This document shows, one piece after another, positions 1 to 6,794 of a stretch of DNA of 8,733 bases (position 1 is the first letter of the stretch; the number at the start of each line of letters is the position of its first letter). This DNA comes from Holophaga sp. (GTDB taxonomy: Bacteria > Acidobacteriota > Holophagae > Holophagales > Holophagaceae), in contig JAUYES010000167.1 of NCBI GenBank assembly GCA_030691225.1, positions 1-8,733 of the forward strand, read 5' to 3'. Below the pieces are notes generated by a model. The model searched no databases and was not told where the DNA came from. It worked only from the letters and a program-made list of their open reading frames with translations. Made by a program: the position numbers and the translations under genes.

Positions 1-714
1 TTCGTCGGCGACACTGGCGCCACCAAGAAAATCCGCAAGTTCACGCCTAACGTTGACGGAACCTTCACCGAAGCAACCTTCGTGGTAGGCGGTGGGACCT
101 ATCCGGCCACCCCGAATATCCAGGGCATGACCGTGGATCATGTCGCGGGCTTCATTTACGCCACTGACTTCACGGCTGCCAAGGTGTTCAAGATCGATGC
201 CACCTCCGGCGCTTCCACCGATTTTGTAACCGCCACGGGCACCGGTCCGGTGGGCATTGGCCTTGATGGCAATGGCAATGTTTGGGTCGCCCTGCAGACT
301 GCCAATCAGGTCAAGAAATACGATAGTGTTGGAGCCCAGTCCCTGGTCGTCGGCACTGGCACGGCTGGCTATGCAGATAACGCCGCCACTGCCGCCATGT
401 TCAGCAAGCCCAATGGTTTGGTTGTGATCGGCACCACGGTATATGTCACCGACTTCACCAATAACGCCTTGCGCGCCATCGCCACCGGTGATGGTGCTGT
501 CACCAGCATCATTGGGGCACCGGCCGTCACAGGTTCGGCCAGTTTCACCGGTTTACGTCCAGGCTTAGTCAAGGCAGACAACACCTCAGATGCTTCCATG
601 CTCACTGGCGCCATCGTTCGATCGCCTTTGGGACTCACCGGCACCACCAAGGGAGATCTGCTCCTGACGAGTGGAAACAGTGTCTACCAAGTCACTGCAC
701 CTCCGGCGCAATAA
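1..714 (+). CDS. NHL-repeat beta-propeller protein, C-terminal part (5' end outside window)
   Basis: The frame is open from base 1 to the TAA at 712-714, giving 237 visible codons. A GTG at 82 could be taken as a start, but it is internal: coding sequence of the same character (start FVGDTGATKKIRKFTP) runs on to the window edge. The fragment has NHL/SMP-30-like blades. Phrases such as GIGLDGNGNVWVA, GTGTAGYADNAATAAMFSKP and TVYVTDFTNNALRAI match the usual alternation of 'GI-D-GN-YVAD' strands with 'GxxGxxDG..AxFxxP' linkers. Such propellers are normally exported and act in binding or as scaffolds; no catalytic residues can be assigned. Composition is rich in Thr, Ala and Gly, as in the next gene, which fits a secreted protein, but the signal peptide would lie outside the window. 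The gene ends just before a strong terminator, so it is probably transcribed separately from the lipoprotein gene downstream. The fold is fairly clear; the specific function is unknown. Confidence 0.8.
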   Translation, partial: FVGDTGATKKIRKFTPNVDGTFTEATFVVGGGTYPATPNIQGMTVDHVAGFIYATDFTAAKVFKIDATSGASTDFVTATGTGPVGIGLDGNGNVWVALQTANQVKKYDSVGAQSLVVGTGTAGYADNAATAAMFSKPNGLVVIGTTVYVTDFTNNALRAIATGDGAVTSIIGAPAVTGSASFTGLRPGLVKADNTSDASMLTGAIVRSPLGLTGTTKGDLLLTSGNSVYQVTAPPAQ

Positions 715-733
715 CCCAGACAAGCATTAGCCA

Positions 734-768
734 CCAAGCGCCCCGGTTCGCCGAGGCGCTTGGTTTTT
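734..768 (+). terminator. Rho-independent terminator after the NHL gene
   Basis: A 9-bp perfect stem pairs 734-742 (CCAAGCGCC) with 755-763 (GGCGCTTGG). After one C-A mismatch it continues as CGG/CCG closed by a TTCG loop (747-750). The stem is followed directly by five T residues (764-768). It lies 20 bp after the NHL stop codon and upstream of the next gene, so it should separate the two transcription units. Confidence 0.9.
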
Positions 769-904
769 GCCCCCAACAAACAAGGCAAACCGCAGCCCGT
801 TGCAGAAGATCTTTTTTTTGCTCTTCATGCGGTAAGAAATTTTTTCATTGTTATCAGAAAGTTTTCGCCAATCCCTTGAAATCAATTTGTGCTCGGAGGA
901 ATAA

Positions 905-3900
905 ATGCAAACAAGAAACCTCGGCGCCCGATGGGCATTTTGCCTTTTAACGGCTGGACTCATAGCCCTTGCCCCGGGTTGTAGTACCAGCGGCAACGAT
1001 GGGAACCCAATTCAAATCGTTGCGCCGAGCATCAGTTTGCAACCTTCCTCGACCCAAACGGTCACGGCAGGTACCAGCGTTTCCTTTGTCGTGGTGGCCA
1101 CCGGAACGCCTGCGCCCACCTATCAATGGAAAAAAGATGGCGTAAACATTGCCAATGCCACTTCAGCCACCTACACAATTTCGGCTCCTGTAGTCGGCGA
1201 CTCGGGCACCTACACCGTCACGGTCACCAATTCGGTCAGTTCCGTAACGAGCAATGGTTCGGTGCTCACGGTCAACCCGGCGGCCTCGGCACCCATCATT
1301 TCAACCCAACCCGCTGCAACGCAGACCGTCACGGTCGGCGGCAGCGCCTCGTTCACCGTAGTAGCCAACGCCCCCGACGGCGGTGCGCTCACCTACCAGT
1401 GGATGAAGGGCGCCAGCGCCATTCCGGGCAAAACAGCCAGCACGCTGACCATCAATCCGGTGGCTCTTGCGGACGCGGCTTCCTATTCCGTGGTGGTCAC
1501 GAACACTCTGAACGGCACGACTGCCGCCACCCCCAGCAATGCCGCCGTGCTTACCGTTAACCCGGCGGCCTCGGCACCCATCATCTCAACCCAACCCGCT
1601 GCAACGCAGACCGTCACGGTCGGCGGCAGCGCCTCGTTCACCGTAGTTGCCAACGCCCCCGATGGCGGTGCACTCAGCTACCAGTGGCTGAAGGGTGGCA
1701 GCACCCTTGCAGGCAAAACGGCCAGCACGCTGACCATCAGCCCCGTGGCTCTTGCGGACGCGGCTTCCTATTCCGTGGTGGTCACGAACACTCTGAACGG
1801 CACGACTGCAACCACTCCCAGCAATGCCGCCGTGCTCACCGTTAACCCGGCGGCCACCACCCCTACAATCAGCATCCAACCCCTACCCGTCACAGTGACT
1901 GAAGGCGACAATGCCAGTTTCAGTGTCACGGCCACCGGGGATGGCACACTCACCTACCAGTGGATGAAGGGCGGCAGCGCTATCTCTGGTAAAACAGACG
2001 CAACCTTGAACCTCACCGCTGTCACAACAGCCGATGCGGGGAATTATTCCGTCGAGGTTACCAACACACTCAACGGAACCAGCGCCAGCGCGATCAGCGA
2101 TGTCGTTGCGCTCACGGTCGGCACGTACGCCTCCCCCACCATCACCACCCAACCCCAGAGTGCAACCGTCACTGCTCCCGATGGAAAAACGTTCAGCGTT
2201 GTTGCCACGGGTACGCCTCTGACCTACGTCTGGAAAAAGAATGGAACGGCCATACCCGGGCAAACCGGCACCAGCTATACCGTTGCCGCCACCGATCTCC
2301 ACAACGTGTCCGATCAATACTCCGTAACCGTGACCCTCACTGGCGGTGGATCCATCGATAGTGATGCGGCAACCCTTACCGTTGTAGCTCCAAAGCCGGT
2401 CTATGCCGGAGATCCTACGGTCACCGATGTTGCCCGGCCTTATTCCGTTGTTTCCTCCTGGTACACCACGGCTCCTTCCGATCCCACGGGCTCTTTCCGC
2501 GTTGGATACGACACAGCCCTACTGAATCCCGTATGGTCGGCAGCCTGTTTCTTCCCAAGCGCTCCTTGGGCCTTTGTTCGACCCTCTACCTATCCCACGG
2601 ATACACGAATTCCGGGCTCCCTTGCCCACGCCGATTATACGAACACTGGCTATAGCCGAAGCCACCTGACAGGATTCGCCGATCTACGCGATGTCTACGG
2701 TGCCGATGCCGGTGCTTCGACCATGTACATGTCCAACATGATTCCCATGACCCAGACTCTGAACGGTGGCCCCTGGCAAAGCCTGGAGACCGTCACCACG
2801 CAGACGCTGCCCGCCACCTTCGGACGCGTGTGGACCTATTCAGGGCCGATCTTCTCCACCCAACTGGTTGCACCCATGGGCGCGAAAGCCATCCCCGTGC
2901 CCACGGCCTATTACAAGGTAATTGTTCAGGAAGCAGTTGCGGGAAGCCCGAAAGTGCTTGCCCTGATCGTCCCTCACAGCACCACGGTTTCCAGCACCAG
3001 CAGCCCGGCCGTGACCATGGTCAATGGTGATTTCTGGAAATTCGCCACCACCCTCGATCGCGTTCAGACCTTGACAGGACTCAATTTTTTCCCGAATCCA
3101 ACCTCTCCACTACCAGCCGGATTTACCTCCACCGTGGCCGTGAAGGACTGGGGCACCAACTTTCAACAAGGCCCCAACCGTCCCAATGTCCACATGATCA
3201 CACCGAGCTGGGACTCCACGTTCACCCATAAACACAACTCGACGAACGTAATTACAACCATCGAAACAACCACGGCCTTCACCAATGTTCCCGTGTCCTT
3301 CGTGGCTCAGGCAGCAGCCGATCCCGATCCCATCGCCAGCACCTCCTGGAACTTCGGGGATGGCAGCGCCACGGATTCGAACCTTTCAACCACCCATTCC
3401 TACACCACCGCTGGTACCTATTGGGTCACCTTCACGGCCACGGATACCGCTGCGCATTCCAGCACCATTACCCGCGTCGTCACCATTACGGGAGTTAGCC
3501 CCAACACGCCTCCCACCTTTACGCCTGCCACCCTCGCGGATATCACTGCCACCATGGGCGCGACTATCCCCAATGTCACGTTCACGGTTGCCGACGATAC
3601 AACGGCACCTGGCAGCATCCTTGTGTCAGCGACGTCCAACAATCAAACACTGCTTCCCGATGGCAGTCTTCTCCCTGTGAACACCAACGGCAGTGTTTCC
3701 ATGCCTCTCTCGCCGGTGACCGGCCAGACTGGATCCGCCCTCGTGACGGTCACAGCCACGGACGGGGATGCAGCCTTCACGACCAAAACCTTCACCCTAA
3801 CGGTGAATGCCAACAATCCTCCGACCTTCACACCCGACACCCTGGCCAATGTCACCACCACGGTGAATACCGCAAAAACAGCGACCTTCACCTTGTCGGA

Positions 3901-4756
3901 TGACCTCACCCTGCCCGCAACCCTTGACATTGCCGTCACCTCCAACAACCAAACGCTTCTTCCCGATGGCACAACGAATATCGACAATGTGGCGGGAGCG
4001 ATCACGCTCACGCTTAATCCAGCCGCTGGCCAAGTCGGCACGGCCCTGGTAACCGTGGTCGCCACCGATGGCAACGCCGCTTCCACAACGAGGACCTTCA
4101 CCCTCACGGTCAACAGTGCTTCGGCCGCTCCAATTCTTATCATCAGCCAGTACTACGAAGGCACCAGCAACAACAAGTGGATCGAAATCACCAACGTGGG
4201 AACTGCCGAATGGGATGCCACCACGACACCCATGAACCTTTGGAATTGGGCGAATCCTTACGTAGCTACCCCCACCTTCCAGGGAACGCCACTCACTGGC
4301 ACCTTGGCTGTAGGAGCCAGTAGGATTTACAAGAATTCCCTAAGTGCCTTGCCAACATCCACCAATCTGACGGGCACTGGTATCACTGCCTACTCGTGTA
4401 ATTTCAACGGTGATGATGTCGTTTTCCTCTCTCCCACCGTCCCAAGCTCATTAACGGCCAACTCCACCAATGGGACAGAGGCTTATGCCGCAAGAATTGA
4501 TGTCATCGGTGTAAATGATTCGGCTCTCTGGATGGGCAACACAGGCACCACTGCTGGTGGAACCTATGCCAAGGCCTTGGGGATGAACCGATCCTACGTC
4601 CGCAAGTCCACGATCAATCTCGCCAACATCACCTACACCCCAGGCGAGTGGACCCAGGTGGACGCGGCAGAAATAACCACCACCGCACCCAGCTCAGTGG
4701 ACACCGCCGCCGCTGATAGCACCAACCGCCTCGGAGTCCATGTCTACATTCCGTAG
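905..4756 (+). CDS. Surface lipoprotein: five Ig-like domains, NUC-type non-specific endonuclease, PKD, cadherin-like repeats, lamin-tail domain
   Basis: The ATG at 905 follows GGAGGA at 895-900. It opens a signal peptide with basic R4/R9, a hydrophobic core and lipobox A-P-G-C26, so the protein should be a lipid-anchored envelope or surface protein. Approximate domains: Ig-like 40-123, 124-218, 219-313, 317-406 and 408-494, each with a YxWxK core and a Tyr-corner-like [GS]-x-Y-x-V; nuclease 528-735; PKD 780-862 (WNFGDG 815-820, HSYTTAGTY from 831); two cadherin-like repeats from 867 and 970, each with SNNQTLLPDG; lamin-tail domain 1076-1283 (ILIISQYYEG, NKWIEITN, late YVRKS and EW). The nuclease call rests on YDTALLNPVW (535-544), Y-SRSH-L (583-588), SNMIP (610-614), N620-x3-W624-x3-E628 and TGLNFFP (724-730). 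By family knowledge, R585, H587, N620 and E628 correspond to Serratia nuclease R87, H89, N119 and E127. The first and third positions of DRGH are Ser. The likely role is extracellular degradation or binding of nucleic acid; activity is inferred. Confidence 0.85.
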   Translation: MQTRNLGARWAFCLLTAGLIALAPGCSTSGNDGNPIQIVAPSISLQPSSTQTVTAGTSVSFVVVATGTPAPTYQWKKDGVNIANATSATYTISAPVVGDSGTYTVTVTNSVSSVTSNGSVLTVNPAASAPIISTQPAATQTVTVGGSASFTVVANAPDGGALTYQWMKGASAIPGKTASTLTINPVALADAASYSVVVTNTLNGTTAATPSNAAVLTVNPAASAPIISTQPAATQTVTVGGSASFTVVANAPDGGALSYQWLKGGSTLAGKTASTLTISPVALADAASYSVVVTNTLNGTTATTPSNAAVLTVNPAATTPTISIQPLPVTVTEGDNASFSVTATGDGTLTYQWMKGGSAISGKTDATLNLTAVTTADAGNYSVEVTNTLNGTSASAISDVVALTVGTYASPTITTQPQSATVTAPDGKTFSVVATGTPLTYVWKKNGTAIPGQTGTSYTVAATDLHNVSDQYSVTVTLTGGGSIDSDAATLTVVAPKPVYAGDPTVTDVARPYSVVSSWYTTAPSDPTGSFRVGYDTALLNPVWSAACFFPSAPWAFVRPSTYPTDTRIPGSLAHADYTNTGYSRSHLTGFADLRDVYGADAGASTMYMSNMIPMTQTLNGGPWQSLETVTTQTLPATFGRVWTYSGPIFSTQLVAPMGAKAIPVPTAYYKVIVQEAVAGSPKVLALIVPHSTTVSSTSSPAVTMVNGDFWKFATTLDRVQTLTGLNFFPNPTSPLPAGFTSTVAVKDWGTNFQQGPNRPNVHMITPSWDSTFTHKHNSTNVITTIETTTAFTNVPVSFVAQAAADPDPIASTSWNFGDGSATDSNLSTTHSYTTAGTYWVTFTATDTAAHSSTITRVVTITGVSPNTPPTFTPATLADITATMGATIPNVTFTVADDTTAPGSILVSATSNNQTLLPDGSLLPVNTNGSVSMPLSPVTGQTGSALVTVTATDGDAAFTTKTFTLTVNANNPPTFTPDTLANVTTTVNTAKTATFTLSDDLTLPATLDIAVTSNNQTLLPDGTTNIDNVAGAITLTLNPAAGQVGTALVTVVATDGNAASTTRTFTLTVNSASAAPILIISQYYEGTSNNKWIEITNVGTAEWDATTTPMNLWNWANPYVATPTFQGTPLTGTLAVGASRIYKNSLSALPTSTNLTGTGITAYSCNFNGDDVVFLSPTVPSSLTANSTNGTEAYAARIDVIGVNDSALWMGNTGTTAGGTYAKALGMNRSYVRKSTINLANITYTPGEWTQVDAAEITTTAPSSVDTAAADSTNRLGVHVYIP
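1274..1843 (+). repeat. Two tandem 285-bp units encoding near-identical Ig-like domains
   Basis: Units 1274-1558 and 1559-1843 are directly adjacent, in frame (95 codons each), and start with the same AACCCGGCGGCC. By hand count they differ at about 20 of 285 bases, with long identical blocks, for example about 64 bases over the shared GTGGCTCTTGCGGACGCGGC region. At protein level 87 of 95 residues agree. A third unit starts at 1844 with the same AACCCGGCGGCC but then diverges to a more distant Ig domain. This indicates recent in-frame duplication within the lipoprotein gene. Confidence 0.93.
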
Positions 4757-4775
4757 GCCGAAGACATTGCCAAAG

Positions 4776-4804
4776 AAAAGCGCCCCCATTTCGGGGGCGC
4801 TTTT
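4776..4804. terminator. Bidirectional Rho-independent terminator between convergent genes
   Basis: An 8-bp GC stem pairs 4780-4787 (GCGCCCCC) with 4793-4800 (GGGGGCGC) around a 5-base loop. It is flanked by AAAA on the left (4776-4779) and TTTT on the right (4801-4804), so the hairpin presents a short T tract on either strand. It lies 20 bp after the lipoprotein stop. It could also stop minus-strand transcription from the cyclase gene, which ends at 5141 with no hairpin of its own nearby. Confidence 0.88.
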
Positions 4805-4911
4805 CATATACAGAACCTTTTCAGCATTTCTTTTGGCCTTTCATACCGTTTTGCGCTCAACAAGATAAAAATCGCCAAAACACTCTGAAATTCAAAGCAA
4901 AAAAAACAGTC

Positions 4912-5051
4912 AACAGGATAGCCAGGATGAACAGGATTGGTTCTGGCGAATTGCGGCGCCCAGGCTAGGTTCTTGAAGGGGCGGGCCTGGACGCCTTGGG
5001 CTGGATGCACGGTGCCTGCAAATCCATCCTGTGCATCCTGGCTATCCTGTT
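4912..5051. repeat. 140-bp inverted-repeat element built from 9-bp CAGGAT units, with an inner hairpin
   Basis: The left arm 4912-4937 and right arm 5026-5051 are reverse complements over 26 bases with one mismatch (4930). Each arm is three 9-bp units of the form NNCAGGATN (4912-4920, 4921-4929, 4930-4938, mirrored on the right). Inside, GGCG-C-CCAGGC (4955-4965) can pair with GCCTGG-A-CGCC (4985-4995), giving a second stem with one mismatch. The rest of the 4805-5140 gap shows no credible gene; the open frames across it read out the repeat or are antisense to the cyclase. From general recall, ATCCTG/CAGGAT-type intergenic repeats occur in many environmental bacterial genomes. I cannot assign a transposase or a function. 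It could act as an RNA hairpin or cruciform between the convergent genes. Confidence 0.75.
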
Positions 5052-5140
5052 TCCATTTTCTGAATGCAACATGGTATGAATGCAGGCAAGAACGCGCCTT
5101 GAGGCATCTATCGGTCCGCAAAGGAATCATCAGCTCGAAG

Positions 5141-6769
5141 TTAATCGACACCCGCTCGCACAGAGTAATGGCGCAAGGGTTGCCCGACATTCTTTACAGG
5201 AGTCTCGGTCAGGGGGCCGTAGACGAGGGCCAGCAGTGCCGGATCCTCGCTTTGTTTGAGCGCGGTTCGCACCGTATCCATAACCAAGGTTTCGCGAAAC
5301 CCGCCCAGGGATTGCAGCCGTGCCGTGGCATTCATGCCATTAGAGAAGGAGGTGTACTGGCGGTTTGGCCCAAACAGGCCGCAGAAGGAGTGAACCAGGT
5401 TTACGCCAATCGCCACGCCCACGCCGGGCTTTTGCGTGAGTTCACGAATACGGGCGACCTCGGGGTGGGCTCCAAATTTATTGCGGGTGAAGCGCTGAAT
5501 ATCGATGGCTGCCCGCATGGCCTGCTCGGCGCACTCCAGTGAGCTTCCCTTGAAAAAGGGAGGGCCGAAAAGGCCGATCACGCAATCACCAACCATTTTG
5601 TCGAAAACGCCACCGTGCTTGAAAAGAATATCGACGACCCCTGCGCTCCAGTCGTCGACAAACTTCCCAATCTTGGTCGGTGTTTCGAGCACTTGCTCGC
5701 AGATACGCGTAAAGCTGTTGATATCCGCGAAGAGAATTCCCACTTCTTCATCTCGCGGAGCGAGGTAACGAGCTTCGTAATCGGGATCTTTCAAGAGTTC
5801 GTCGATGACTGGCCCGGCAAAAAATTGTGAGAGATGAATTCGTTCACGGTTGTAGTCCATCAGGCGCTGGGAGAGCGTTGCCGCCAGCACGCGGATCAAA
5901 TCCATCGTCCACGCCGAAAACCCCTCTGAGTTTGACCAGACCAGAATCTTGCCCAGGGTATTCGTCGAGCCCGCACCCGAAATAAGCACGGCCTCCACCA
6001 GTTTCTGGCCACCTAACAACCGACCCAAATGATCATCGGCGGCGCCAATAAGCTTGTCCCCGTGAGTTCGAATGGCCTCGTCCAGCTCAGGGTAGGGTTG
6101 CTCCTCTGATTCATGTTCTAGGTGTCCAAATTTATAGGTTCGGTAGCGCAACGAAAGCGGTTCGATGGCATCCCGGTAGAGGATCAGAAAACCGGGTAGT
6201 TTCACGCGCTCGGCCATGGTGAGCACGGCCTGATCCATGCCTTCTTCAAACACCCTATTGGATAGGAATTGATTGATGGTAACGATGAGTTGCTGTTTCT
6301 CCGAAGCAGTCTGCACCGAGGCCAGTACGGTATCGAATTCTTCACTGATCGTTTCAAGCATTCGGGATAGCCGTGCGGAGGCCTCGGGTGCGGTGTGATC
6401 CCCCTCAAAAAGCAGCCCCATGCCACCCACCGGAACGCCCACCACATCCAGTGGCTGACTCACCAGCGTGCCTCCGTCGATACGGTGCACACCCCAGGGC
6501 TGGTCAGCGAACACTTGATCGGGATGCGAACCAAATTCACCCAAATGCCAGGTTTCATCGGCCATATCTTCATTCATCGTTGTAACCACAACGGCCTTGG
6601 CACTCGTCAAAAGCAGCAACTCGGGCAAGATCCGTCGAAAGGTCTGATCGAGGTTTTCGCGCCGCTTGAGGGATTCTTCCAGCATGTTATCGACGGCAGC
6701 ATTGAGATCCCGAAGGAATCGCAGTTCTTCGAGCGAGAGTAGCGTTGCGGTGGGATCGCTCAACGTCAT
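5141..6769 (-). CDS. GAF-domain class III adenylate cyclase
   Basis: This predicted soluble cytoplasmic enzyme would make cAMP from ATP. The 542-residue protein has no signal peptide or membrane segment. Two GAF-like regions (about 38-155 and 160-305) are followed by a linker starting LSQFFAGPVIDELL (313 on) and a C-terminal class III cyclase domain. Placeable catalytic residues are metal-binding D349 (GILFADINSFT) and D395 (DKMVGDC), adenine-selecting K391 and T473 (QYTSF), and transition-state N480 and R484 (MNATARLQ). The Lys/Thr pair fits adenylate rather than guanylate cyclase, and the full set suggests an active enzyme. The family's usual 'YTxxGDxVN' reads YTSFSNGMN, so the turn Gly-Asp is Ser-Asn. 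The ATG at 6769 has an AGGGAGGG ribosome site at 6777-6784 with 7-nt spacing. It starts 25 bp after the DUF885 stop, so the two are probably co-transcribed. The GAF ligand cannot be read from sequence. Confidence 0.88.
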   Translation of the reverse strand: MTLSDPTATLLSLEELRFLRDLNAAVDNMLEESLKRRENLDQTFRRILPELLLLTSAKAVVVTTMNEDMADETWHLGEFGSHPDQVFADQPWGVHRIDGGTLVSQPLDVVGVPVGGMGLLFEGDHTAPEASARLSRMLETISEEFDTVLASVQTASEKQQLIVTINQFLSNRVFEEGMDQAVLTMAERVKLPGFLILYRDAIEPLSLRYRTYKFGHLEHESEEQPYPELDEAIRTHGDKLIGAADDHLGRLLGGQKLVEAVLISGAGSTNTLGKILVWSNSEGFSAWTMDLIRVLAATLSQRLMDYNRERIHLSQFFAGPVIDELLKDPDYEARYLAPRDEEVGILFADINSFTRICEQVLETPTKIGKFVDDWSAGVVDILFKHGGVFDKMVGDCVIGLFGPPFFKGSSLECAEQAMRAAIDIQRFTRNKFGAHPEVARIRELTQKPGVGVAIGVNLVHSFCGLFGPNRQYTSFSNGMNATARLQSLGGFRETLVMDTVRTALKQSEDPALLALVYGPLTETPVKNVGQPLRHYSVRAGVD

Positions 6770-6794
6770 GACTCAACCCTCCCTGTTGTGGAGC

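Noticed and set aside
770..904. Promoter for the lipoprotein gene
   Set aside because: Several AT-rich words exist (TTGAAA near 877, T-rich runs near 811 and 840), but no -35/-10 pair with acceptable spacing stands out; TTGAAA would put its -10 over the ribosome site.
3643..4143. Minus-strand open frame of 166 codons, Val/Ala-rich
   Set aside because: It is antisense to the cadherin-like repeats; its valine-rich makeup comes from Thr/Asn/Gly codon use on the coding strand.
905..4756. Pure adhesin with no enzymatic domain
   Set aside because: The 528-735 region carries the ordered NUC motifs including H587, N620 and E628, which a plain Ig-repeat adhesin would not.
4912..5051. CRISPR-like repeat
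   Set aside because: Units are 9 bp without spacers and the arms are inverted rather than direct, so it is not an array.
4804..5190. Minus-strand open frame of 128 codons downstream of the cyclase
   Set aside because: It overlaps the cyclase end and its QDSQDAQDG and NPVHPGYP stretches are translations of the CAGGAT repeat; no domain seen.
4937..5542. Plus-strand open frame of 201 codons
   Set aside because: Its second half is antisense to the well-supported cyclase and its first half reads through the inverted repeat; no family resemblance.
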